A stretch of 8,926 nt of DNA from contig JAHZNX010000073.1 in assembly GCA_020028375.1 (NCBI GenBank), positions 1 through 8,926 of the forward strand, read 5' to 3'. Shown here piece by piece: positions 1 to 6,563 of the stretch. The position numbers and the translations under genes were made by a program. Under the pieces are notes generated by a model, which was given only the letters and a program-made list of their open reading frames with translations, did not search any database and had not been told where the DNA came from. This stretch comes from Betaproteobacteria bacterium. Lineage in GTDB: Bacteria > Pseudomonadota > Gammaproteobacteria > Burkholderiales > SG8-41. Position 1 is the first letter of the stretch, and each line of letters starts with the position of its first letter.

Positions 1-150
1 GACCGCGCAAACGCGCTGCTCGTGGCCTTCCTCAGAGGCGATCTTGCGCGCGAGTTCCGCGATCAGAACTGGCGCTGCCCGAAATGCGGCGAACAACTCG
101 AAGGCCAGTTCACGGCGTGCTGGAAGTGCGGCACGCGCCGCCCGGCGTGA
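1..150 (+). CDS. 3' fragment of a zinc-ribbon protein, probably DUF2007 type
   Basis: Only the last 49 codons are in the window, read in frame 1 and ending in TGA at 148-150; the start lies to the left. The visible part ends in a compact zinc ribbon: Cys26 and Cys29 (CPKCGE) pair with Cys40 and Cys43 (CWKCG), numbering from the first codon shown. A helix-like stretch (ALLVAFLRGDLAREF) precedes it. A short domain ending in W-x-CPxCGE, then about ten residues, then F-T-x-CWxCG is familiar from DUF2007 ('putative signal transducing protein') members in Proteobacteria, which carry this ribbon at the C terminus. That assignment rests on the ribbon alone, since the DUF2007 core is not visible. The ribbon presumably binds one structural zinc. 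The gene converges on the bug1 receptor gene, with 33 bp between the stop codons, so the two are separate transcription units. Confidence 0.6.
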   Translation, partial: DRANALLVAFLRGDLAREFRDQNWRCPKCGEQLEGQFTACWKCGTRRPA

Positions 151-183
151 GAAGCGTGACCGGTGCTGACTTTGCTTGAGCGC

Positions 184-1167
184 TCACGGAGCGCGCAGGC
201 CGGCGGCGACGACCACCTTGGAGAAGACACCGATCATGTTGCGTATGATCCGGTCGTACTCCTCGGGAGAGGTCGGCCCGGGCTCGAAAGTCATGGCCAC
301 CATCTGCTGCTTGACCTCGGGCAGCTCGAGCACGGCTGCGACGTCCCTACTAATCTGATTGAGGATCGCACGCGGCGTCCCGGCCGGAGCGAGCAGCCCG
401 TGCGTTGCGTCCCGTTCAAATCCGGGCAGGACTTCCGTCATCGTCGGCACGTCGGGCAGCAGCGGGGAGCGGTTTTTCGTGACCACGGCGAGCGCCACCA
501 GCCGCCCCTCCCTGACCAGGCCCAACGCAGGTCCCAGGCCCGGAAAGCCGTAGTGGATGCGTCCGGCCATGATCTCGAGCAGCATCTCCGGCTGGCCCTT
601 GAATCCGACGTGAACGGTGTTGATGCCGGTGATCATCTTGAAGCGCTCGGCGGTCATATGTATCCCGCTTCCGGCGCCCGCAGAGCCGAAGAGGATTTTG
701 CCGGGGCGCTCACGGGCGAGGGCGATCAGCTCCTTCACCGACGTCACCCCCAGCGAAGGCGCAACAGCGAGAAAACCGGTGGACGTCCCAATCTGCGTGA
801 CCCCTACGAAATCCCTGAGCGGGTCGTACGGCAAGTCCCGGTGCAATACGGCGCCGATTGCAAACGAAGCCGAAATCAACAGCAGCGTGTGCCCGTCGGG
901 CGCCGTCCGAGCGACCATCGCGGCGGCGATGGTACCGCCGGCGCCCGGGCGATTGTCGATGACGACCGGCTGACCCCACCGCTCGCCCAGCCGCGGGCCT
1001 ACCATGCGCGCCGTGATGTCGGTCGCGCTCCCGGCGGAAAACGGCACCACGACGCGCACCGGCCGCACCGGGAACTTCTGCTCCGCCTGGGCGGCGTCAA
1101 GCGAAGTTATGGTGACGGGGCCTGCCGCCACTAGGAGCGCGGCGGCAGCCAGCGGCCTGTTGCGCAT
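184..1167 (-). CDS. Bug/TctC-family periplasmic solute receptor (bug1)
   Basis: A 327-residue tripartite tricarboxylate transporter substrate-binding protein of the usual family length. A Sec signal peptide is clear: Arg2 and Arg4, a hydrophobic alanine-rich core, and a likely cleavage after Ala28 (AQA, then EQKFP). The mature protein shows family landmarks in order: PVRPVRVVVPF at the first strand, the AGSATD loop, GQPVVIDNRPGAGG, APDGHTLLL, LPYDPLRDF, VKELIALARERPGK, and LPDVPTMTEVLPGF near the C-terminal lobe. Members bind a small carboxylate or amide in the periplasm, and the ligand cannot be read from the sequence. Two positions are unusual: the common HVPYKG motif reads HVGFKG, and GSATD replaces the more common GGxxD. 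The ATG at 1165-1167 is supported by GGAG at 1176-1179 (-), eight bases upstream. It follows bug2 by 43 bp and is probably co-transcribed with it. The two are clear paralogues. No TctA or TctB membrane gene is in the window. Confidence 0.93.
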   Translation of the reverse strand: MRNRPLAAAALLVAAGPVTITSLDAAQAEQKFPVRPVRVVVPFSAGSATDITARMVGPRLGERWGQPVVIDNRPGAGGTIAAAMVARTAPDGHTLLLISASFAIGAVLHRDLPYDPLRDFVGVTQIGTSTGFLAVAPSLGVTSVKELIALARERPGKILFGSAGAGSGIHMTAERFKMITGINTVHVGFKGQPEMLLEIMAGRIHYGFPGLGPALGLVREGRLVALAVVTKNRSPLLPDVPTMTEVLPGFERDATHGLLAPAGTPRAILNQISRDVAAVLELPEVKQQMVAMTFEPGPTSPEEYDRIIRNMIGVFSKVVVAAGLRAP

Positions 1168-1180
1168 TCGGCTTTCTCCA
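1168..1180 (-). promoter_or_regulatory. Ribosome binding site of bug1
   Basis: On the minus strand the sequence reads TGGAGAAAGCCGA directly before the ATG. The GGAG core at 1176-1179 is eight bases from the start codon, which fixes the start of bug1. It sits in the 43-bp gap behind bug2, where I see no promoter or terminator, consistent with co-transcription. Confidence 0.7.
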
Positions 1181-1210
1181 GACTATTCCCGGGAGCCCTG
1201 GGTCGGGATT

Positions 1211-2191
1211 TCATTCAACGCGGATGCCGGCGCGCTTGACGAGCTTGCTGTAGCGCTCGATCTCTGAGCGGACAAAAAGCGCGAATTCCTCCGGCGTGCT
1301 GGATCTTCCCTCCTCGCCCTGAACCAAAAACTGCTTCTTGATGTCCGGCAGCTCGACGATGCGCGCGATTTCCCTGCTGATCTGCTCGATGACCGGCCGC
1401 GGCGTCCGGGCGGGCGCGAACACGCCAAACCACGCCTGGAATTCGTAACCGGGCAGGGTCTCCGCGATCGTCGGCACGTCGGGCAGCACCGGGCTGCGGC
1501 GCGCGGTGCTGACCGCCAACGGGAGCAGCCTCCCGTCCCGGAAAAACGGCAGCGCCGGCACCAGCGGCGACAGGAAGTAATGGATGCGCCCGGTCATGGT
1601 GTCGACGAGCTGCTCGGGCACGCCCTTGTAGGGCACGTGCACGACATCGATCCCGGCCGCAAATCTGAACATTTCCCCGTTCAGGTGAGTGCCGCTGCCC
1701 ACCCCGGACGAGCTGAAGTTCAACTGTCCCGGCTTCTCCTTGGCGAGCGCGATCAGCTCCGTCACCGATTTCACGCCGAGCGTGGGCGACGCCACCAGCA
1801 GGCTCGTGCTGATCACGATCTGGCTCACGCCCGCGAGATCCTTGAGCGGATCGTACGGCAGCTTCGAGTAGAGCGCCGCGTTCATGGCGTAGGCGATGGA
1901 GTGCACCAGGAGCGTGTGGCCATCGGGCGCGGCCTTGACCACGATGTGCGAGCCCAGCGTTCCGCCCCCGCCGCCGCGATTGTCCACGACCACCTGCTGG
2001 CCCCAGTTGTCGGTCATTTTCAGGGCGACCCGGCGCGCGAGGAGATCAGTCGCGCTGCCGGCCGTGAACGGCACGATCATCCGGATCGGCCTGCTCGGGT
2101 ACGGTTGCTGAGGCTGCGCGCAGACTGGCGCCGCGGCGGAGATTCCGGCTGCGATGGCGATCGTGAACGAAACCGATTGGAGGTAATGCAT
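1211..2191 (-). CDS. Bug/TctC-family periplasmic solute receptor (bug2)
   Basis: A 326-residue TctC/Bug receptor. The open frame runs on upstream to 2872, but the ATG at 2189-2191 is the credible start. A strong Shine-Dalgarno GGGAGG lies just before it, and the first 25 residues form a signal peptide with probable cleavage after Ala25 (VCA, then QPQQPYP). The n-region has no Lys or Arg (MHYLQS), which is weak for a Sec signal, although the hydrophobic core is normal. Family motifs follow in order: YPSRPIRMIVPF, the AGSATD loop, GQQVVVDNR with a glycine run, APDGHTLLV, LPYDPLKDL, TELIALAKEKPGQLNFSS, HVPYKG (intact here), and LPDVPTIAETLPGYEF. It aligns almost without gaps to bug1, suggesting a tandem duplication followed by divergence. 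It is the first gene of the bug2-bug1 unit and diverges from the hydrolase gene across 27 bp. The ligand is unknown; a small organic acid is the family norm. Confidence 0.94.
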   Translation of the reverse strand: MHYLQSVSFTIAIAAGISAAAPVCAQPQQPYPSRPIRMIVPFTAGSATDLLARRVALKMTDNWGQQVVVDNRGGGGGTLGSHIVVKAAPDGHTLLVHSIAYAMNAALYSKLPYDPLKDLAGVSQIVISTSLLVASPTLGVKSVTELIALAKEKPGQLNFSSSGVGSGTHLNGEMFRFAAGIDVVHVPYKGVPEQLVDTMTGRIHYFLSPLVPALPFFRDGRLLPLAVSTARRSPVLPDVPTIAETLPGYEFQAWFGVFAPARTPRPVIEQISREIARIVELPDIKKQFLVQGEEGRSSTPEEFALFVRSEIERYSKLVKRAGIRVE

Positions 2192-2201
2192 TGTTCCTCC
2201 C
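2192..2201 (-). promoter_or_regulatory. Strong ribosome binding site that decides the bug2 start
   Basis: The minus strand reads GGGAGGAACA immediately before ATG. This near-perfect Shine-Dalgarno sequence (2196-2201) selects the ATG at 2189-2191 over the in-frame extension that continues to 2872. The extension overlaps the hydrolase gene on the other strand and would bury the signal peptide. Confidence 0.8.
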
Positions 2202-2203
2202 GC

Positions 2204-2212
2204 TGATACACT
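2204..2212 (+). promoter_or_regulatory. Possible extended -10 promoter for the hydrolase gene
   Basis: The plus strand reads TGATACACT: a TGn extension followed by TACACT, which matches the TATAAT consensus at four of six positions. I see no -35 hexamer at a usual spacing, which extended -10 promoters can do without. The hexamer ends at 2212, so initiation would fall near 2218-2219, on or beside the A of the hydrolase ATG. That would give a leaderless transcript and fits the absence of a Shine-Dalgarno sequence there. In GC-rich DNA such a match can arise by chance, so this is a weak call. Confidence 0.3.
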
Positions 2213-2218
2213 ACCATC

Positions 2219-4183
2219 ATGCCCGATACCCAGGTCAGCACACGCAAGCGCGGTGTGCCCGTCGCCGGTCATGACGCAGCGCAAAACCACGCGGTGGCGG
2301 GGCTCGAGGTCCACAAGCGCGAAGTGGTTCTTGGCGGGCAGCCCTTCGGGAACGCCGGTGCCTACGAAAAGATCGCGGGGACGATACGCTTCGCGGCCGA
2401 TCCCGCTCATCCCCTGCACCGCAGCATTACCGACATCGGGCTCGCGTCGAAGAACGCCGCCGGGCGCGTCGAGTTCGCGGGGGACTTCTATCTCCTCAAG
2501 CCCGTGGACCTGCGCAAGGGCAACGGGCGGCTGCTCCTCGACGTCGCCAACCGCGGGCGCAAGGTGGCGCTCGGAGTCTTCAACAGCACGCCGCGCGTTC
2601 CCGATCCCGCGACGCCCGAGGACTTCGGCAACGGCTTCCTCATGCGCCGTGGCTATACGGTTGCGTGGGTCGGCTGGCAGCACGACGTGCCGCGCCGCGA
2701 CGGCCTCATGGCGCTCGATGTCCCGCGCGCGCGGGGCGTCATCGGGTTCATCCGCTGCGAGCTGCGGCCGAACACCCACGCGGAGACGCTGCCCCTCGCC
2801 GACCGCTACCACGTTCCGCATCCGGCTGTGGACCTCGCGGATCCAGAGGCGCGGGTCACCATGCGCGAGCATGCGGGTGCCGCCCCGATCGAGCTACCAC
2901 GCTCGTCGTGGCGCTTCCCCGATCCCGGCCACATCGAGGTGGTGGGCGGCTTCACGCCCGGCGCGATCTACGATGTCGTCTACCGCTCCGCCGATCCGCC
3001 GCTGACGGGCCTGGGGCTGCTCGCCGTGCGCGACACCGCCGCCTGGCTGCGCTGGGCGCCCGCCGCGAGCGGCAACCCGTGCGCCGGCGCATTGGAGCGC
3101 GCTTACCTATTCGGCCTTTCGCAGAGCGGGCGGTTTCTGCGCCACTTGCTCCACCTCGGCCTCGACGAGGACGAACTGGGGCGGATGGTATTCGACGGCG
3201 TGATCCCGCACGTCGCCGGCGCCCGGCGCGGAGAGTTCAACCTGCGCCTGGGCCAGCCTTCGTTGAACGCCACGGACTCGGTGGGGAGTCTCCCGCCTTT
3301 CGACGACCCGGCGCAACTCTACAGGCTACGGCGGCGCGGACGCGTACCGCGCATCCTCGCGATCAACACCGCCGCCGAGTACTGGCGCGGCGATGCCTCG
3401 CTCATCCACACCGACGTGGAGGGACGACGCGACGTCCAGCCGCCGGAATTCTTGCGCACTTATCTCTTCGCCGGCACGCAGCACACGCCGGGCGCGATTC
3501 CGCCGCCCTCATCCGATCCGAATACCGGCGGCCGCGGCCAGCATCGCTTCAACGTCGTGGACTACGCGCCGCTGCTCCGCGCCGCGCTCGTCAACCTCGA
3601 TCGCTGGGTGAGCGAGGGTGTCGAGCCGCCCGCGAGCGCATTTCCCCTCCTGGCCGACGCGACAGCGGTGGCAGCCGAGTCCTGCGGTTCATTCTTCCAG
3701 TCGCTTCCCGGCGCGCGCTTCCCTGATCGCATCAACCGTCCCTCGCGCCTGGACTTCGGCCCCGGTATCTCCGAGGGCGTCGCGGATTATCCTCCCAAGG
3801 TCGGGGCGCCCTACCGGACCTACGTCTCGGCGCTGGACACGGACGGCAACGAAGTCGCGGGCATCCGGCCGCCCGAACTCGCGGCGCCGCTGGCGACCTA
3901 CACCGGCTGGAACCCGCGCCATCCCGAGCAGGGCGCGCCGGGCGATATCATGTCCATGATGGGCTCGACTTTCCCGTTCCCATTGACGCGCGCGGAGCGC
4001 GATCGCAGCGGCGATCCGCGCCCGTCCATCACGGAGCGTTACCCATCACGGGCGGTGTACCTCGAGCGCGTGCGCGAGGCCACGACGAAGCTCGTTGCCG
4101 CCCGTCATGTGCTGGCCGAAGACGTCGATGCCATCGTCGAGCGCGCTGGGCGCGCATGGGACTGGGTGCATGCGGAAGGATAA
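2219..4183 (+). CDS. Large alpha/beta hydrolase (Abhydrolase_10-like)
   Basis: A 654-residue cytoplasmic protein with no signal peptide or membrane segment. The N-terminal third (about residues 26-150) matches the beta-rich entry domain of 'alpha/beta hydrolase domain-containing proteins', with the GNAGAYEKIAGTIRFAADPAHP stretch (shown here as its key elements GAYE, G-T-x-x-F-A and DPAHP) and a DVANRG turn. The hydrolase core follows. The nucleophile elbow is GLSQSGR with Ser303. After the next predicted strands, Glu387 (AAEYW) and His422 (GTQHTPG) stand where the acid and histidine of the triad should be, so the triad looks complete. The C-terminal region (about 440-654) carries GWNPRHPE and a helical tail. 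Members are presumed esterases or amidases, but the substrate is not established. The ATG at 2219 has no Shine-Dalgarno sequence; GTG at 2255 or 2294 are alternatives, also without one. The bug3 receptor gene follows 15 bp later and is surely co-transcribed. Confidence 0.88.
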   Translation: MPDTQVSTRKRGVPVAGHDAAQNHAVAGLEVHKREVVLGGQPFGNAGAYEKIAGTIRFAADPAHPLHRSITDIGLASKNAAGRVEFAGDFYLLKPVDLRKGNGRLLLDVANRGRKVALGVFNSTPRVPDPATPEDFGNGFLMRRGYTVAWVGWQHDVPRRDGLMALDVPRARGVIGFIRCELRPNTHAETLPLADRYHVPHPAVDLADPEARVTMREHAGAAPIELPRSSWRFPDPGHIEVVGGFTPGAIYDVVYRSADPPLTGLGLLAVRDTAAWLRWAPAASGNPCAGALERAYLFGLSQSGRFLRHLLHLGLDEDELGRMVFDGVIPHVAGARRGEFNLRLGQPSLNATDSVGSLPPFDDPAQLYRLRRRGRVPRILAINTAAEYWRGDASLIHTDVEGRRDVQPPEFLRTYLFAGTQHTPGAIPPPSSDPNTGGRGQHRFNVVDYAPLLRAALVNLDRWVSEGVEPPASAFPLLADATAVAAESCGSFFQSLPGARFPDRINRPSRLDFGPGISEGVADYPPKVGAPYRTYVSALDTDGNEVAGIRPPELAAPLATYTGWNPRHPEQGAPGDIMSMMGSTFPFPLTRAERDRSGDPRPSITERYPSRAVYLERVREATTKLVAARHVLAEDVDAIVERAGRAWDWVHAEG

Positions 4184-4187
4184 TGTC

Positions 4188-4198
4188 GGAGGAAAATC
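4188..4198 (+). promoter_or_regulatory. Ribosome binding site that decides the GTG start of bug3
   Basis: GGAGG at 4188-4192 lies six bases before the GTG at 4199-4201, inside the 15-bp gap after the hydrolase stop codon. It supports GTG as the start and efficient reinitiation or independent translation of the second gene in the unit. Confidence 0.75.
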
Positions 4199-5143
4199 GT
4201 GCGTCCCCATTATCTAGTGCTGGCGCTGGCCGCGGCGTGGGCGGGAGCGGCCGCGGGCCAGGACTACCCTACCCGCCCGGTGCGCATCGTCACGGCCCCG
4301 GCAGGCGGCGGCAACGACTTCTCGGCGCGCCTCGTCGCGCGCGGCATCTCGGGAGCACTCGGACAGCAGGTCATCGTGGACAACCGTCCGACCGTGCTCG
4401 CGCCCGAGATTGTGGCGAAGACGGCGCCCGACGGCTACACGATGCTGCTCAACGGCAGCTCGCACTGGATCGGTCCGTTCGTCGAGCGGGTGTCGTACGA
4501 TCCGCTCAGGGATTTCGCGCCGGTGACGCTGGTCGACCGCACGCCGGTGATCCTGGTCGTCCATCCGTCGCTGCCGGTGAAAAACGTGAAGCAGCTGATC
4601 GCGCTGGCCAAGGCGCGGCCCGGAGAGCTCAACTTCTCCTCGGGCGCGCCGGGCAGCTCCAACTATCTCGGCGGGATGCTGTTCAACCACTATGCCGGCG
4701 TCAACATCGTGCGCATCCCCTACAAGGGCGCTGCGCCAGCAATGACGGCCGTGATGAGCGGGGAAACCGAGCTCATGTTCGCCTCCCCGGGCGGCGTGAT
4801 GGCGCACGTGGCATCGGGAAGGCTGCGCGCCCTCGGGGTCGGCAGCGAGCGGCCCTCGGAGCTCGCCCCCGGCCTGCCGACGATCGCGGAATCGGGGGTG
4901 CGCGGCTACGTCTGCGAAACGCTGCACGCGCTGTTCTTTCCGGCGGGAACGCCCGCCGCGATCGTCGCCCGCCTCCACCAGGAAGTCGACCGCTACCTGC
5001 GATCGCCCGAGGGGAGGAGCCAGTTTCTCAAGGGCGGGGTCGAGGCCGTCTCGAGCACCCCCGGGCAATTGACGGCGACGATGAAGTCGGAGATGGGGAC
5101 GATCGGGAAGGTGCTCAAGGCGGCGGGCGTGACGCCGCCGTAG
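4199..5143 (+). CDS. Bug/TctC-family periplasmic solute receptor (bug3), GTG start
   Basis: A 314-residue tripartite tricarboxylate transporter substrate-binding protein, starting at GTG behind a strong GGAGG. The signal peptide is short: Arg2, a hydrophobic core rich in Ala and Leu, and probable cleavage after Ala19 or Gly20 (AAAG, then QDYPTRP). Family landmarks are YPTRPVRIV, GGGNDFSARLV, GQQVIVDNRP, APDGYTMLL, VSYDPLRDF, VKQLIALAKARPGELNFSS, an intact IPYKG, and LPTIAESG near the C terminus. It belongs to a different branch from bug1 and bug2: the first loop is GGGNDF rather than GSATD, and the usual GAGG after DNRP is replaced by TVLAPE, so a different ligand is likely. It is the second gene of a unit with the alpha/beta hydrolase, which suggests, without proving it, that the receptor senses or imports a substrate or product of that enzyme. 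It ends 11 bp from the convergent CoA-transferase gene. Confidence 0.93.
   Translation: MRPHYLVLALAAAWAGAAAGQDYPTRPVRIVTAPAGGGNDFSARLVARGISGALGQQVIVDNRPTVLAPEIVAKTAPDGYTMLLNGSSHWIGPFVERVSYDPLRDFAPVTLVDRTPVILVVHPSLPVKNVKQLIALAKARPGELNFSSGAPGSSNYLGGMLFNHYAGVNIVRIPYKGAAPAMTAVMSGETELMFASPGGVMAHVASGRLRALGVGSERPSELAPGLPTIAESGVRGYVCETLHALFFPAGTPAAIVARLHQEVDRYLRSPEGRSQFLKGGVEAVSSTPGQLTATMKSEMGTIGKVLKAAGVTPP
5119..5139. terminator. GC-rich stem-loop at the convergent bug3/CoA-transferase junction
   Basis: GGCGGCG at 5119-5125 pairs perfectly with CGCCGCC at 5133-5139 across a seven-base loop. It overlaps the last codons of bug3 and lies about 15 bp beyond the CoA-transferase stop codon on the other strand. 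It could therefore slow or end transcription from both sides. There is no T-tract on either side, so it is not a classic intrinsic terminator, and coding constraint in GC-rich DNA could create it by chance. Confidence 0.25.
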
Positions 5144-5154
5144 ATCCGGCCTCT

Positions 5155-6543
5155 CTACGCCATGGCGCGGACGTTGGGCGCGGCGGCGATCTCCATCTCG
5201 GTAAGGTCTATCACCTCCTGCGGCGCAAAGCCCGGCGCCACCGCATCCAGCACGAATCGTTTCCCGTCCCAGCGCAATAACGCGAGGTCGGTCACGACGT
5301 AGGTGACGCAGCCTTTCCCGGTCAGGGGGTAGGTGCAGCGCTTGCGCAGCTTCGGGCGGCCCTTGCTGTCGGTGTGCTCCATGACGATGACGAGATCGCC
5401 CTTGCCCGAGAGGAGATCCATCGCGCCGCCGATGCCGCCTCTCTTTGCGTCCGCCGTGCTCCAGTTGGCGACGCTGGCCGACTGGTCCACCTCGTATGCA
5501 CCGAGGATCACCGTGTCGATCCTGCCGCCGCGCGCCATCTCGAACGAGGCCACGCTGTCGAAGAACGACGCGCCGGGCTTGAGCGCGACGTACTGGCCGG
5601 CGGCGTTGTAGATATCCGGATCGATCTCCCGCTCCTCCGTCACCATGTGGCCGTAGCCGAGGACGCCGTTCTCGGCGTGCAGGATCACGTCGCGGTCCAC
5701 GAGGTAGTTCGATACCATCGTGGGAATGCCGACGCCGAGATTCACGTAGCTGCCGTCCTTGACGAGCCGGGCCGCGTTCTTCGCGATGCCCGCCCGCGTC
5801 AGGCCCGGCTTGCCGTGGTAGAGGCGCGGCTGGTCGGAAGGCCGCCGTTCCGGGCGGTGCCAAAGCTCGAACTTCTGCGTCGTCCTGACGACGCGCGAGA
5901 CGAATATTCCGGGTAGGTCGATCAGCTCCGGCGCAATCGCGCCCGGCTCCACGATCTCGTCCACCTCGACGATCGCAACGCGCGCCGCCTTGGCGAAGCT
6001 GGGATTGAAATTCTGGCTGCCGCCGCGGAACTGGACGTTGCCGAGCCGGTCCGCGCGGTATCCCCTCAGGAAGGCGTAGTCCACACGGATCGCGTGCTCG
6101 AGGACATGGGGCTTGCCATCGAATTCGCGGATCTCCCTGCCCTTCACGAGATCGGTGCCGACGCTGGTCGGCGAATAGAACGCCGGTATCCCGGCGCCGC
6201 CCGCGCGGCAACGCTCGACGAGTATCCCCTGCGGGACCAGCTCGACCTCCATCTCTCCCGCGGCGATCTGCGCCTCGCTCGCCGTCGGCGTGCCGGGACG
6301 AACGGAGAACGCGGCGATCAGCTTCTTCACTTGCCGGTTCTCCGCCAGTATCTGGCCACGGGTCGCGCCCGGGTCTCCCAGCGAATTGCAGACCAGGCAC
6401 AGCTCTCTCGTTCCCTTGTCGCGCAGGGCGACGATCAGGCTCGCCGCGAACCGGTGCGCGACGCTGAATCCGGCGATGGCAATCGTCGCGCCATTGGCGA
6501 TGTCCGCGATTGCCTGCTCCGGCGATGCAAAGATCTTGTTCAT
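5155..6543 (-). CDS. Fused alpha-beta acyl-CoA:acetate/3-oxoacid-type CoA-transferase
   Basis: A 462-residue family I CoA-transferase with both subunits in one chain, alpha first. It moves CoA between a donor such as succinyl-CoA or acetyl-CoA and a carboxylic acid in the cytoplasm. The alpha half (about 1-245) shows FYSPTSVGTDLVKGREIREFDGK, given here as its landmarks YSPTSVGT and EFDGK, then NFNPSFAKAARVAIVEVDEIVEPG (landmarks NFNP and EVDEIVEPG) and LPGIFV. The beta half (about 250-462) starts near LTRAGIAKNAARLVKDG and has VNLGVGIPT at 267-275 and ENGVLGYG with catalytic Glu291, the residue that forms the glutamyl-CoA thioester. The canonical alpha loop GGFGxxGxP is altered to AGFSVAHRF at 24-32. 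The open frame extends to 6834, but that overlaps the ligase; the ATG at 6541-6543, 20 bp after the ligase stop codon, gives the normal N terminus, behind a weak GGGA. It is the last gene of the liv-ligase-transferase operon. The true acyl substrate is unknown. Confidence 0.9.
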   Translation of the reverse strand: MNKIFASPEQAIADIANGATIAIAGFSVAHRFAASLIVALRDKGTRELCLVCNSLGDPGATRGQILAENRQVKKLIAAFSVRPGTPTASEAQIAAGEMEVELVPQGILVERCRAGGAGIPAFYSPTSVGTDLVKGREIREFDGKPHVLEHAIRVDYAFLRGYRADRLGNVQFRGGSQNFNPSFAKAARVAIVEVDEIVEPGAIAPELIDLPGIFVSRVVRTTQKFELWHRPERRPSDQPRLYHGKPGLTRAGIAKNAARLVKDGSYVNLGVGIPTMVSNYLVDRDVILHAENGVLGYGHMVTEEREIDPDIYNAAGQYVALKPGASFFDSVASFEMARGGRIDTVILGAYEVDQSASVANWSTADAKRGGIGGAMDLLSGKGDLVIVMEHTDSKGRPKLRKRCTYPLTGKGCVTYVVTDLALLRWDGKRFVLDAVAPGFAPQEVIDLTEMEIAAAPNVRAMA

Positions 6544-6563
6544 GGCGGTTTCCCGAAAATGGA

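Noticed and set aside
180..194. Short stem-loop (GCGCTC pairing with GAGCGC, 3-base loop) at the junction of the zinc-ribbon gene and bug1
   Set aside because: Only 6 bp of stem, mostly inside the bug1 coding end, with no T-tract on either side; too weak to call a terminator.
163..1134. A 323-codon plus-strand open frame opposite bug1
   Set aside because: It is antisense to a complete receptor with a signal peptide and family motifs, and it has low-complexity Arg/His/Gly composition and no ribosome binding site that I can see.
2192..2872. Upstream in-frame extension of bug2 to 2872
   Set aside because: It would overlap the hydrolase gene antisense and place the signal peptide in mid-protein, while the ATG at 2191 has a near-perfect ribosome binding site.
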